In this document: positions 49,532-63,300 of the stretch, piece by piece
How the letters are laid out: each line of letters opens with the position of its first letter
Numbering within the stretch: the first letter of the stretch is position 1
Assembly: GCA_948146395.1 (NCBI GenBank)
Contig: OX411544.1
Span: 54,265,933 to 54,329,932, forward strand
Length of the DNA: 64,000 nt
Direction: 5' to 3'
Source of the DNA: Fragum whitleyi
Taxonomy: Eukaryota; Mollusca; Bivalvia; Cardiida; Cardiidae
The notes under the pieces: generated by a model
What the model saw: the letters and a program-made list of their open reading frames with translations, nothing else
The model's database searches: none
Told to the model about the DNA's origin: nothing
Translations under genes and position numbers: made by a program

Positions 49532-51682
49532 TTACTGGTTGGCCTGATTTCTTTTTTCAAATGCTTTTTCACAATAAATTGCAAGTTTATTTAAAATTTG
49601 CGTATTATTAGAATTTAAAAGTTGTATAAGCTTGATCATACTTGGGCGTACAGTAAAGTATCCATCCAGATAAACATCTCTTAATGTTTTATAAAAGGGG
49701 CATACCAACAAAAAGTGAAATTCGTCTTCTAAATCACTAGAATCACAAAGCTCACATTTTCTGTCGGATCTTTCAACATTTCTATGTCGACCCGTGACGA
49801 TGTTGAGTTGGTGTGATGCTAATCTGAGTTTTGCAATCGTGTTTCGGTGCTTTGTGTTGTGTATAGTTTTAAGGTATGGTGAGATTTCAAAACTAATTTT
49901 GAGATTTCTGTATAAGGTTAATGATGACTTGGTATTTAGATCCTTGTTGCAGTCGTTTATAAATAAATCAATAAGCCTTTGTCTTAATATTGGAATGAAT
50001 ACCTTTTCGTTTACGGAAGCCGGGAAGGACCAAACATCATTAAACCCGCATGATTGTAAAAGGCACTTTACTTTATTTGCCCAGTTTTGCACGTTACTGT
50101 TTAAATCTATTTCGGTTCTCATTTCTTGTATGACCGTTCTCAATATGCAATTATTACTTTTAGTGTTAAATAATTTAAGAAAATATTTAACCGTTCGTGT
50201 CTTTATGTTTATCGAGAGAGGAAATCTCCCAAATTCACTGTAGATTGCACTGTTACTGGTTCCCTGCTTAACTCTAACTAATAATTTAAGAAATTTTCTG
50301 TGCACTCGCTCAATGGTATCAGACTTGATAAACCCCCAGACTTCTGTTGAATAAAGAAGAATCGATGCAACAAAGGAATCAAAAAGTGTTAAAAGTATAT
50401 TTATTGGTATTTCTTTTCCTCGTGTTATACTTAAAAGTCTGTTCATAGCCTTAAGTCCTTTACCCGCGAAAGTTTTTGCGGCGTTTAAAAACGACCCATT
50501 CCTTGAAAATACTACACCGAGATAATTAAAGTTTTCTACAATTTCTAATTCTTCAGTTGAGAAATAAAATTTTGGGTTTTGCGTTGTGCTTCTGTTTTTA
50601 CTAAATATCATTATTTTCGTTTTATCTGTGTTGACACTCAATTTCCATTTATCGCAATACTTTTTGAAGCTATTGAGTAGGTTTTGTAATCCATCTACCG
50701 TTTCGGAAATTAAAACAGAATCGTCTGCAAATAATAGCAGAAAGATAGCAAGCTGATCTATAGTGAAACCCGGGTTATTGTCATTGCTCAGAAATATTTC
50801 TATATCATTAATGAAAAGTGAAAATAGCAGAGGTGAATTTATCTCCCCTTGCAATAATCCAATATCACACGTGAATAGATCTGAGAGTTTGTCTAGGTGC
50901 TTAACACAGAGTTTTATGTCATTGTACATGTTGCGAATTACATTGAAAACTTTTCCGTTTATACCTTCTTTAATAAGTTTACACCACAAGCCGTTCCTAT
51001 AAATTGTATCAAAGCATTTTCTAAAATCTATAAAACAGCAGTACAAATTATTTTTGTTTTGCAATTGTTTTTCGATAAAATAATTTAACAAAAAGATGGG
51101 GTCTACTGTACTGTAATGTGATTTGAAACCGAATTGAGCGTCGGTTATAGTTTCATTTTCTGATGACCATGATTTAAGTCGATCATTTATTATCGACATA
51201 AAAAGTTTGCCGAAGCAACTGATAAGAGTTATACCTCTGTAATTATTTGTGTCGGTGTTGTCTCCCTTTTTGAAAACGGGTACAATAAGGCCTTGTGACC
51301 ATGATTTTGGGTATATTTGACTGTCTAAAATATAATTAAACAAAAGCTGTAGAGGTTCTGCTAATATATCTATTCCATTTATGAAATATTCATTTAAAAT
51401 ATTGTCTGAAGAACATGCTTTGTTTTTATTTAAATTTTTACATGCTTTTCTTATTTCGTCCTTTGAGATGGGACAATCAAGTTCGTCAAATACAGCGTGG
51501 TTTATCGGATTTGAATCGAACTCATTAAGAAATTCAACGCATTCTGCGTTTTCTTCAAAATTATCTTTCGAGCTTAATGTCTTAAAATGATCGAGAAAAG
51601 ATTCAATGTCGATTGAATCCGAGTCTTGTATTTTTTTACTTTTAAATAAGTTCCAAAACTCCTTTGGTTTCTTGTGTTTCAT
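49532..51682 (-). CDS. LINE ORF2 reverse-transcriptase region, open over 716 codons
   Basis: A non-LTR reverse transcriptase with motifs CCFIDFRKCFDTI (A), GLLQGEINSPLLFSLF (B) and LLLFADDSVLIS (C), a thumb region, and a C-terminal Cys/His knuckle CELCDSS...EFHFLLVCPFY. The first ATG (51682) is internal: the same frame continues upstream as NNIEFAKQLND. No apurinic-type endonuclease precedes it. Instead ORF1-type sequence lies directly upstream, so an internal deletion has fused the remnants. The RT frame itself has no stops, indicating a young copy. The clade is not resolved. Confidence 0.85.
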   Translation of the reverse strand: MKHKKPKEFWNLFKSKKIQDSDSIDIESFLDHFKTLSSKDNFEENAECVEFLNEFDSNPINHAVFDELDCPISKDEIRKACKNLNKNKACSSDNILNEYFINGIDILAEPLQLLFNYILDSQIYPKSWSQGLIVPVFKKGDNTDTNNYRGITLISCFGKLFMSIINDRLKSWSSENETITDAQFGFKSHYSTVDPIFLLNYFIEKQLQNKNNLYCCFIDFRKCFDTIYRNGLWCKLIKEGINGKVFNVIRNMYNDIKLCVKHLDKLSDLFTCDIGLLQGEINSPLLFSLFINDIEIFLSNDNNPGFTIDQLAIFLLLFADDSVLISETVDGLQNLLNSFKKYCDKWKLSVNTDKTKIMIFSKNRSTTQNPKFYFSTEELEIVENFNYLGVVFSRNGSFLNAAKTFAGKGLKAMNRLLSITRGKEIPINILLTLFDSFVASILLYSTEVWGFIKSDTIERVHRKFLKLLVRVKQGTSNSAIYSEFGRFPLSINIKTRTVKYFLKLFNTKSNNCILRTVIQEMRTEIDLNSNVQNWANKVKCLLQSCGFNDVWSFPASVNEKVFIPILRQRLIDLFINDCNKDLNTKSSLTLYRNLKISFEISPYLKTIHNTKHRNTIAKLRLASHQLNIVTGRHRNVERSDRKCELCDSSDLEDEFHFLLVCPFYKTLRDVYLDGYFTVRPSMIKLIQLLNSNNTQILNKLAIYCEKAFEKRNQANQ

Positions 51683-52060
51683 GTCATTTAATTGCTTGGC
51701 AAATTCTATGTTATTTTTTTTTGTTTTTGTTTACGTTTGATCTCGTCAATATTAGCTGAATCAAATTCTCTACTTTCTTCGATGGATTTGAGCTGTATAT
51801 CAAGAGAGTTAACTCTCCGGTCAAGATTGTCTAGCCTTACTGTAATATTACTCACTTTTTGCTCAATAGAGTCTAGTAGGGTAAGTTGATTCTGTATTTT
51901 ATCCAGCCGCTCCATCATCGCTGTAAATTGGTCCGTTGTAATAGTTTGTGGATTGTTCGATGTTTGGGGCGGTGGTAAGTTGTAAGTTAGAGGTGTACTA
52001 TGGTTGAAAGCCTGGGGTTGTGGGTACTGTGGACTTTGATTTATCTGATGATTATTGGGT
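49532..52060 (-). mobile_element. Internally deleted non-LTR retrotransposon
   Basis: Upstream of the RT frame on the minus strand, 52060-51706 reads as an ORF1-type protein. A Pro/Gln-rich segment (SPQYPQPQAFN) is followed by a coiled coil (MMERLDKIQNQLTLLDSI and onward, ATG at 51918) that ends in a stop at an A-rich junction near 51706-51725. The endonuclease domain expected between ORF1 and the RT is missing. The boundaries are approximate. Confidence 0.7.
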
Positions 52061-53823
52061 CATTATATGGTCATAGGGATCCCTGCATGACAACTGTTAA
52101 TAATACATGTAAATATATCTATTATACAAAATAAGTCAATCCGATCTGTTTAGGTTAGTCGTGTATCAAGTGAAATTTCTCCGAGTGATCCAATGTCAAT
52201 TTTGTCTGTACCTGTACAGACAAAAAAATGACATTTGCCCACTCACTCAAACGTGTGCATTTATACCGGTATTGAATTGACTTACAGCAAACACCATGAC
52301 ATCGTTCCTCTACAAAACAATCAAATCAGATATAAGTTATCACCACACACTTCAAGAGGTATCACGTTGTAATACAGTTCCAAGTTAGGATTTGAGCAAC
52401 AATCATTCAACAAATAGAAAAATGTTCGTATTCATTTAAGCTCTTCGTATTTCAGCAATCTGCTTTTACCTTTTTAGCCTGAATCTCTCGCAATCCGGTT
52501 ACAGTCGACCATATGATCTGATATCGTAACTAGGGGCAATCCCTTCTTCAATTAGAATCTGCTGTTCTGCCTCGTAAATGTTCTTCTTTATCCGATAAAA
52601 AAATCTATATGATAATTAATTCCTCTACATGTAGCCTAGCCCAGTTTGTTCTTCTCGCATTTTTGACGTCACGATGTAAATGCAATGTTTGAAGCGATTT
52701 TGAGAATAGCTCACTACGCCAACTACATTGCGGCTTTTCTAGTAAAAGGCGTCGGTTGCTTTTACATTACGTTCTATTTTTTTTTGTGAATCGTCTTTTG
52801 TCTATTCCATCTACACCATTAAAAAATAATCATAGCAAATTCTGCAATTAGATATAACAGATACGCAAGGTAAAAGAGTGTGGTCAAATGTCAATTTTGT
52901 CTGTACCTGTAGGCCTTTAGACCTAAATTGACCTCTGGACTCGCAACTTGTGCATCTATACCAGTACAGAAGATTTCTCGCCATAGGACAATCAATACAG
53001 ATATTAGTTTTATCACCACACACTTCAAGAAGTATTACGTTGTAATTAGAGCCACATGTGCATGAGACACACGCAACTAGCAGCGTAGACAAAGACACGA
53101 CGCATTAAGAATATATACCGATCCAAAAAAAAAGAGGGGTCAATACCTTATCTATTTAAATATGATGCATAATGTATAGACTCTGGTCGTCCGACTGTTC
53201 AGTTGCACAGCCTGGCAGGAAAAGCCATGCATAGGCTTATATAATTTCAAAGGTTTTTGGGATTGCTTCAAAGTTCAGCAACTTGATCTGGATGAATAAA
53301 TAATTAATTCTGAATTAATTAATTTGTTGACTGCGTAATTAATTCATTCAATATTGAAATTGGCCGAATGGTTGACATAACGGTTTATTATATCTTTAAA
53401 TGATTTTCAATTATTATTATGATAATTCTTCTCGTTCATATCAATCATAAATGATATTGATCATAACTTGGTCTGATAAGAAATATTCATATTTGGGAGA
53501 AACCGGGGTCAGTCACCACTATCCGATTTTCTCTTTCGAGCTTTCAGGCCTTTAATGTATAATTTAGAAAAAAATATTAAAAAGATATTTATTTAATTAT
53601 TTATTTATTTCATTTATTTATTTATTTATTTAGATGACTATGAATATAGCCTACCTAAAGGTGAACTGGTACCCTGATGTCTAGTATCGATAGATCTAGG
53701 GGCAGTAACCCAGTCAAACATAAGGTGCAAAAGTCAAATGGTACGAATACGTGTTGTCATGGCAGTGTAAACAAAAATGGCGGACTACCTGTATTTTTAA
53801 AGTCGATGAATAATTTTTGAAAA
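52061..53823. other. Host DNA between the LINE and BBOF1, with a duplicated segment
   Basis: Segments at about 52180-52400 and 52870-53070 are related: both contain the family B hairpin words and then ATCACCACACACTTCAAGA on the plus strand. On the minus strand the second reads as a short Cys-rich frame (NVILLEVCGDKTNICIDCP) that lacks its own ATG. It could be an exon of a small secreted protein plus its decayed duplicate, but this is unproven. An ATTT-rich tract lies at about 53580-53635. Confidence 0.35.
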
Positions 53824-55808
53824 ATGCCGAAGAAAGGCAAGAAAGGAAAGAAGGGAGGAAAGGGGAAGAAGGGGTATGGATTTTTGATGTCTTTTTCTTT
53901 AAAGTTAGGCTTTGTAACCGCAGAGCAGACTTTAAATATTCTGTCTATCAGAGGCAACATGTTCAAATTGGTAAAACCAAGGGCCAGAAAGTCTGTTAGA
54001 TTGAACTCATTCTCTACTGGTCGGAGACCAATTCTCGCCAAATACCAGTTCTCGCCAACCGACCATTTTCACAGTAAAGATGCAATGGTCATTCACAATA
54101 AATTATTTTCTGATTAGAAGAAATTCTTGTCAAAAAATAACTTGTAATTTAAAAGGTTTTCCTTTCTGTCTTTACCGTGAAAAAAAGGTGGTGGCGAGAA
54201 CTGGTACTTGGCGAGAATTGGCGAGAATCCACTATTGTTCTCCAACCAGTAATCGTGTCATAAATACGTGGAACGCTCTTTCAGATAGTGTCGTTTGTGC
54301 AGATTCTGTAAATGCTTTTAAAAATAGATTGGACAAACTATGGTACAGTACATCAAACGCTTCGATACTAGTGACGTATATTGAGACATGACCAAGCGGA
54401 AGACAACAAGGTTTGGATGACGAGAGGAAAAACAAGCCATATAGGGCTTAAAGATTTCCCTATATTCCAAGGTATTCCAAGGTTTCGGATGTAATTAAAA
54501 TAGCGATCTTAAACTTGATGGTCCAAAGAAAACATTTGAGTGAAACCTCAACCCAGAAGGAGGCCATGATAGCCTTAGTTTCTCATTAAACTACTTCCAC
54601 TTCAATAATTATTCAAGAAAAAAGCATAAAGCAAAAAAAAGAAATGAAAATAATCATAGCCGACAAAATTATTTTAAAATTTTACTCTAAAGTGCACTGG
54701 GGTTGCTAGTCTAATTCTGACCAGAGTTTCTCATTGGATTCATGCATCTGCTTGACAGAGCTTATTTGGGAAAAATATTAAAAAGAATTTGTCCCATTCT
54801 TTTTTCTCTTCACTATCTTAAACATAAAGTTTGTCCACATGATCATTTTCAACGCTAAGAGTTGCACAAGTGGCAGACAGACTCGGACATTATTTTCAAA
54901 GATGGTGTGACCAAGTTAGTCGACTATTTAGGAGAGTCGATAATTTGTTTTTTAATCCACTAATTGGTTGCTTATACTGGAAGTTTTCTCTTTAATATCC
55001 ACACAAAGTTAAACTAAATCACACAGATAGGTTTTACAAAAATTCTCATAATGATAAGAATTTGGCATGCATGAATCCAATGAGAAGGCATGAATTGATG
55101 AGAAACAAGGTTAGAGCCTGAGTTGGCCTAAAGCTATGTTAGCCAAATAAACCAATGAATATTCCATTATGGATATAGATCATACATTTACTTCTGTTAA
55201 CATAAAAACAGTGGCAGATCCAGGCTTAATTCATTTAGATGCAGACATTCTGTTCTTTTTAGTTTCAATCATCCTAAATTCCTTTCTTTTTCATTTAACT
55301 TGATCTAACTCTACAATACAAACTGTGGTACAGGCCTTTTTCTTTAGTTGAGGGGAAAGGTGGCAGGTCCTATCTGAAGGTGAGAAAAAACACCGACATG
55401 GGGAATATTCGTTACAATGAAATAAATCAAAAGTCATAATTTTTGTTTCTTAAAATATCTGTTTTAACATTGACCATTCATTAATCCCATTTAGATCAAT
55501 ATTTTGGTTAAAAACATGATTAAAATCTTTTTCCATGATAATGGCCTTTAAGATAGGGGATTTTTTTACTGAAATGGAGAAAAAATGTGTATGTTTTTAA
55601 GAGGAGAATGGGGCTTTATTTCTGCCCCATTAATAGCATAAATAAGGCAAGGGAACTTTGATTTTGATTTAATCAACTGGCAATTAGACATTGAAAGTTA
55701 TTCAATTAGATCATACTTGTCCATATTGGGGGAATATTTTTATGCCCCCGTATCAAAAGATCGGGGGCATATTGTTTTACCGTTGTCCGTCTGTCCGTCT
55801 GTCCTTCT

Positions 55809-55842
<34 letters not shown>

Positions 55843-56977
55843 CTGTCTGCAAAAGTTAACCAAAAAACTTAACATTGCCAATATCTTCAAGCCTATTCAA
55901 GATACAAGGCTCATATTTGGCATGATGATAGATCTCAATGATCCGCATCTGCTGATACCAAAGTCAAGGTCATGTGACAAGGTCAAGGTCATCTGTCAAG
56001 GTCAAATAACTCAAAAAGTTAACCAAAAAACTTAACATTGCCAATATCTTCAAGCCTATTCAAGATACAAGGCTCATATTTGGCATGATGATAGATCTCG
56101 ATGATCCGCATCTGCTGATACCAAAGTCAAGGTCATGTGACAAGGTCAAGGTCATCTGTCAAGGTCAAATAACTCAAAAAGTTAACCAAAAAACTTAACA
56201 TTGCCATCATTTTCGAAACTATTCAAGATACAAGGCTCATATTTGGCATGATGATAGATCTCAATGATCTGCATCTGCTGATACCAAAGTCAAGGTCATG
56301 TGACAAGGTCAAGGTCATCTGTCAAGGTCAAATAACTCAAAAAAACTTAACATTGCCAATATTTTCAAGCCTTTTCAAGATACAAGGCTAATATTTGAGA
56401 TGATGATAGATCTCAATGATCTGCATCTGCTGATACCAAAGTCAAGGTCATGTGACAAGGTCAAGGTCATCTGTCAAGGTCAAATAACCCAAAAAGTTAA
56501 CCCGAAAACTTAACATTGCCAATATCTTCAAGCCTATTCAAGATACAAGGCTCATATTTGGGATGATGATTGATCTCAATGATCCACATCTGCTGGTTCT
56601 AAAGTCAAGGTCATGTGACAAGGTCAAGGTCATCTGTCAAGGTCAAATAACTCAAAAAACTTAACATTGCCAATATCTTCAAGCCTTTACAAGGCCAATA
56701 TTTGAGATGATGATAGATCTCAATGATCTGCATCTGCTGATACCAAAGTCAAGGTCATGTGAAAAGGTCAAGGTCATCTGTCAAGGTCAAATAACTCAAA
56801 AAGTTAACCCAAAAACTTAACCTTACTAATATCTTCAAGCCTATTCAAGATACAAGGCTCATATTTGGCTTTATGATTGATCTCAATGATCCACACCTAC
56901 TGGTTCTAAAGTCAAGGTCATGTGACAAGGTCAAGGTCATCTGTCAAGATCAACATTTTGAAAAAAAAATGCTGTAA

Positions 56978-57010
<33 letters not shown>

Positions 57011-60000
57011 CGTTTTTTTATTTGCAGGAAGGGAAAGAAGGGAGAAAAAAAGGCTAAAAAGCAGGAATCTATTGTTAAGATAGCAGCTGCCAACTCAAAA
57101 GTATGGGAAGCAAGATTGGACATTGCTGAAAACCAGAAAAAAGAATACAGGTATGGTTGAATAAATCAGAAATACAGTGGTATTGCGATAGCTTGAACAC
57201 ACACAGGACCGACCAATTTGCTCGAATCATCGCATGATTCGAGTTAATGCCAGTAAGCAAAATTGTCCTCTATGAATACGTTTCACTGCATTATAAGCCA
57301 ACCTCTGTTATTTTGCCTTCAAAACACAAAGTACCTATGTAAAATACTATTCGGGGAATAGTTTTATGAAATATCAAACTCTGATTTAAAACGATTTGTT
57401 AGATCAGGCAATTTAATTGGGTCAAATCGTCAGCGTTGGAAAGAGAAAAATCCAACCTATGAAGGCGTCTTCGTCAATCTTAGTGGTGTTCTCTGTTCAT
57501 AGTTCAAGTTAAGATTTTAATGAGAGGCATCATACAAGCATATTCTTTCTTTATTGCAATATTTTCTTAGCTATCATTGCTTAATCTCAAAATTTAGACG
57601 TTTTATCTGTAAGAAGATAGGCAAGGTTAAATGGCAACAATACACAATGAAAGAGGTTTACAAACTTTTTAGGTTTTTTAGAGCGAGCTATTGTCATGGC
57701 GAGGTGTCCGTCGTGCATCCATCCGTCCGTCCGTGCGTGTGTAAACTTTTCTTTAAACATCTTCTCCTCCTAAACCAATGGGTGTATTTTGACGAAACTT
57801 GGCCAGAATGTTCCTTAGGTGACCGTCTTTTAAAGTTGTTCAAGAAATTTGGATTGACCCCCAAATATAGGCATGGCAGGGTGGGGCTTATTTTGACCCT
57901 GAAATCTTTGAACGACATCTCCTCCTGAACCATTGGGCCAATTTAAATGAAACTTTACCAGAATGTTCCTTTGGTGACCCTCTTCTAAAGTTGTTCAAGA
58001 AATTTGGATTGCCCCCAAAATATGGGCATGGCAGGGCGGCGCTTATTTTGACCCTGAAATCTTTGAACCTCATCTCCACCTGAACCATTGGGCAGATTTC
58101 AATGAAACTTTACCAGAATGTTCCTAGGATGACCCTCTTCTAAAATTGTTCCAAGAAATTTGGATTGACCCCCAAATATGGGCATGGCAGGGCAGGGCTT
58201 ATTTTGACCCTGAAATCTCTGAACAACATCTCCTCCTGAACCATTGGGCCAATTTCAATGAAACTTTACCAGACTGTTCCTTGAATACCCTCTTCTAAAG
58301 TTGTTCAAGAAATTTGGATTGGATGAGATCCACTGGATCAATAAAATTCAGGTGAGCTGTTTAGGGCCATTTTGGGTCCTCTCGTTTCAAAGTGATATCT
58401 AAATAGTTTTCTTCCTTTTAATTTTACATCTTAGTTAAATAAGTTCATTCCTTCATAAGTCAGTTTCAACTTAGAAAAAGTCTGAATTCCTTCTGAATGC
58501 TGTTCACTTTCATTACCTTCTATTTTCAATATCTCTCTTTCAAATCTTGGGATGTTTAAGCCAGTGGAGCAATACAGGCCCTCTTTGGCCTCTTGTTTCT
58601 TGAATTCATCAGAACGTTTTGTTCCGTAGATAACAATATTTAAGGCGAAGCAGGATTCTAGACAACTTAAAATTAATAAATTTTTCTTTTACCACATTTT
58701 ATTGCCGAACACTGTCGAAGGGCAACTGAAATACTGAAACTACAGCTGAAAAGGTGTAGTTATGATTTTTCGGTTGCAATTGTCACTACTTTTCGGTAAA
58801 AGGTGAATAATTTGCAGAATTACTCATGAGTATGATTTTTGAAGACTTTCAAAATGATATTGAACATTAACCGACAAAATGTGCATTTGTTTTATGATTT
58901 TTTCAAAAGCTCAAAGTTATTTTCTGGTAAAAAGATTCCCGTCATTTGCACCCTAAAATTGAATAAGTGTGGCGTATAAAAAGGGGTGAAAGCAAGTTGT
59001 CTTACTCGTCAAAACCCAGTGAAAAAGGCCTAAAGGTATTCTTTACGATGGGAAGAAACAACAAATACACACTGTAAGTTAATTTTGATGCAAAACAATA
59101 CATGTCAGAAAGGTGCAAACCCCTTTGCTAGAGGGAATTAAATTTGACCACGGGACTGAGATTGTTTGTTGATCGAGCAATCGCGCGTTCCAATTAGTGC
59201 AGTTCTAACCAACAAGAAAATAGAGTAAGACACGTCGGGACTGGAAGACAAGCTCAAGCCTTCGCTTGAATTCGAGTTTTTGCCCTCTCGAGGTAAAGCG
59301 GGACCACTGTATATGTGACTCACTCTTTCAGCAGCAATTAGGCTATTCAGTTTTTGAAATCAGCTGATAGCATAATGAATGCCAAAGTTCACAAAATACT
59401 CAAATCCAATTTTTACCTGACATTTAGGGTCTAGTGAGCGTAATATATTTTTACCAGACTTAACTCAATTTTACTAGACTAAAAAGAAGAAGACATTTTT
59501 TATGTGATTAAATTTTGCCAGTATGTCCTCCTGTCTATTTTTTTATGCTGAATCTATATTTCTTTGCAATAATATAAAACTTAACCCTTGTCATGCTGAA
59601 TAAATTTTGGCTAAAAATTTCATCAAAATCAAAGGGCAAAAAGCACTGAAATTACCAACTGTAGGTCAATTTTTATTTGAAAAACTTAATATATTGACAA
59701 TTCTAGTTTGAAAGTGAGAAACAGGTGGTGTAGACCTACATCAGACTGCACATATGTGCAGGCTGATGTTTGTCTATAGCTCCTGCCAAGGCAGGAATAA
59801 TCCGGGTTCAGCATGACAAGGGTTAACAATTTTTTGAGATTATTTCATTGAAACATTTCATGTAAAGTTGATAAAACCAGCATGATTTGTACCAGACATG
59901 TTAGTCACAGGGATTGGCATTATTTTGTAAATTCTGCATTACATTCAGGTTCAATTTTGTAATAAAAATTTAATGGACAAATTAAATGTGTTTAAATGGA

Positions 60001-60307
60001 AAAGTGACTTCAATTTTTGACAGAAAAAATAATGTAATGAAAAGATACAATGCTTGTATAAGTGTTTTCTAGTAAAGTTTGCTGAAACTAGCAGTGAAAA
60101 CTAAATAATTATTAATGTATACTGTTTTATATGACAGGGAAAATGCCAAACTGCTTATGCTGGAAAATGACGCTCTGCAGAATCAGATGTTGCAGACAGA
60201 GCGTGACACAATTGATGTCATCACCTTCCTTAAAAAAGAGGATGCAGTCAAGGATAATCATGTAAGAGTTTTGTCAATTAATTTACATTATATCGGAAAT
60301 GATTAAC

Positions 60308-60345
<38 letters not shown>

Positions 60346-63300
60346 GTGTGAATTGATTAACAAGTTGTTAAATCAAGGGACAGTACAGGTTTGCATTTTA
60401 AGGACAAAGTTTAATAATTTACAATTGAGTCAGGGGTTAAAATTGACACTAATTCCTAAGGAATGCCTATAATTAAGGATCATTGTAACCTTCCTTTATT
60501 TACATCATGCCACATAACAAGTTAGAATTTATAAGAAAGAGCATGGAAATCCATAGGTTTGTGATATCACATAATTTAACATACAGCCAAGGTTTTTAAC
60601 CCCGCTTTGTTTCTTACCAGGTTGGCTTGAAGTGAAGGATTTTCATTAAAAGAACAGAATGATTCATATCTAAGGTGCCAAACCTTATCTGTTTTCTTTC
60701 CCTTCTATGTTACAGTTTTTTTTTATTTAAAGGTTTTCAGATTATTAAACAGCTTAAGTTTAAAGACTGCACCTTTACAAAGGGATAAGATGTTGATGAT
60801 TGAATATTCCAATTTTAGCTTGAAAGACTTCAGCAACAGATCCGTGACTTGAAGAAGGAACACAGAAAAGAGAAGGAAAATATTGTTGAAGACTTCAGTA
60901 AACAGATTAATGAACTAGAAGAAAACCTCTCTGAGAAAACCAAAGATGTAGAACTGATGCAGAGTGAACTGAAAAATGTGAAGGAATTCAGAAGAAAGAG
61001 AGGTCAAATGCAGAAAGAATTAGATGATGTATGTATTTATGTGGTTGAATTTCAATATTATACAGCTTGATTCACATTTCTCTTATTAATTTTTGCATAT
61101 AACCATTAGGTTATGGTTTAACTGTTAACGGTATAATAGTTTATATATGAGCTGCAATGAGCTTAATGTATTGAAATAAAAGAGAAATTTACTGTCAAAA
61201 CAATATTTTGCCTGAAATACATTCAATTTTCCTCTGGTTAATAAGTACAATACGAGGGGTCAGCGCAACACTATTGTAAGTGCCTATAGAAATATAGGCA
61301 CTTACAATAGTGTTGCGCTGACCCCTTGAATATATTTAACTTAAAAATCAACTCTCTTGTGTAGAAATGTTATGAAATAGTAATAGTATCTTGAAGGACT
61401 AGTTTTGTACGGCCTGTTAGTGTGTATTGAGAGAGGCATAGATTTATTACAAGTTAGACTATCTGTTGTGTGTTTGTGGCTTTAACGTCCATCCAAACTT
61501 TTGCTGGAACATTAATATTTCACTTATGGAAAGATTTAAAATGACTTGGTACAATGAAGGGAAATGCCTTTTGCAAGAAATTTTCAAATAGTATCAAGGT
61601 CAAGGTCTCAGTCCTCCATAGTCAAATGTTACATTTGACCTTCTCTGGAGTAATTATGTCCTATGTGTATTGAAAGATTCAAAAATAATTTTGCACAAAT
61701 GTTATCTAGCATTATGTATACTGTTCTTTTCTAAGAAATTTTAAGATTACTCAAAGAGCAATGTCACATTTCAAGGTCAACTGTTGAAATAAGCTTTAGT
61801 ATGCTTGATACCAGTTGTCCTCAGACTACAGATAGAGGGGGTACTTTGGATCTTATATCAATTATACAATATCACAAAATTATTCTGAATGAAATAGAAT
61901 AAACATTTAACAAAAACACTTGGTGTTTCATTATGTTGGCAAATATTGTCTTTTTTCAAGAAAAATGAAACAATTGATTTGTTTCATTTTTCCTTTAAAA
62001 AGGCAATATTAGCCGAAATATTAAAATAACGAGTGTTTTTATTAAATATGTATTTCAATGATCATGATATCATTAACCGAATGTTGTTGGTATTCATTGG
62101 AGTCGAGAAAAATTCAAGTGAGTACCTTTGCATCTAGTAAATCTTTCTTCCTTACTTTCAGATAAAAGAATCCATGTACAATGCAAACAGGGAACACAAA
62201 GCAACGTTGTCTAGAATGGAGCAGAAATTCTTTGAAGAAAAGGTAAGTCTGTAGTTGAATGATTGTTTAGATTAAAAGGTTTACTCGCAAGAAATTCAAC
62301 ATTTTTCTTTTATTCTAACAATAACATAACAGTAAATCATGTTTTTTGCGACTAATGTTAAATTCATCTAACAATACTTTCAACCTGTTCCTTTGCTTCG
62401 ATAGATTTGCGTCTATTTCTGATTTGGTCTCAATTGGGAGAAAACTAACTCTTCATTTTGAAAGTACAAGTTAAACAGTCCATGTACTTGTACTATATTG
62501 TCACCTGAATGCTGAAAAATGAGCCTGTGTGTGACATTTCCAACATGTTAACATGTGCGTAAGGTGCAAATATGGCACATCCTAGACAGACACTAAATAG
62601 AATTATTAGGTTGTATGACTACTTAGAGAAACTTTAAGACCTTAACTATCTACAGAGCCCATGGTTAAGAATCTGGTCAGACTGTTAAGATGCACATGCT
62701 GGCCTGAGTCTTTGCTTGGCATACATTCAAAATTGTTGGAAATGTCACACAAAGGCTCATATTTATTAAGTAGGTGAAAAAAAAAAAACTATCAATAATA
62801 TTTACTTGAAGAATTAAAGTACAGTTGAAATTACTCAAGCTTCCACATCTATTAAGTGAATTATTTTATTAATTGACGATTATAAAAAGTGCATTCAATG
62901 ATGAAAAATCTCTGAAAAAGTGGGCAATTTGTAACTAACAGTTGGTATTAAAGAATCTTATGTTGATGAAACCAATTAAAATTGTCTCAATGAGACATTT
63001 CTAATGGGTTTAAACAAAATAAAATTCAGTAAGAGTTATTCGATAACCTATATATGCTTTCAAAAAGACCTGTTTTATTTTACATGAAAAATTGACTATT
63101 CCTGTTAGCAACCCATTTATCTTGGTTGCTCAAGTGGTGGCTTAACACAAGATCTACTGTATACCTTATTCATTTTTATAACCATGTAGATATTTACAAA
63201 GATCATCTCTTACAAAGCCATTGAAAGTACATATCAATGGGTCAATGCAACACTATTGTAAGTGCCTATATATTTATAGGCACTTACAATAATGTTGTGC

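Noticed and set aside
55691..56035. Plus-strand frame of 114 codons
   Set aside because: It is made of the GTCCGTCTGTC tract and the tandem repeat unit in a BBOF1 intron.
55742..57010. CRISPR-like array
   Set aside because: Units of about 163 bp are contiguous satellites with no unique spacers, in an animal intron.
57694..58088. Two similar minus-strand frames (MVQEEMSFKDF..., MVQVEMRFKDF...)
   Set aside because: They resemble each other because they fall in successive tandem repeat units, not because they are paralogous genes.
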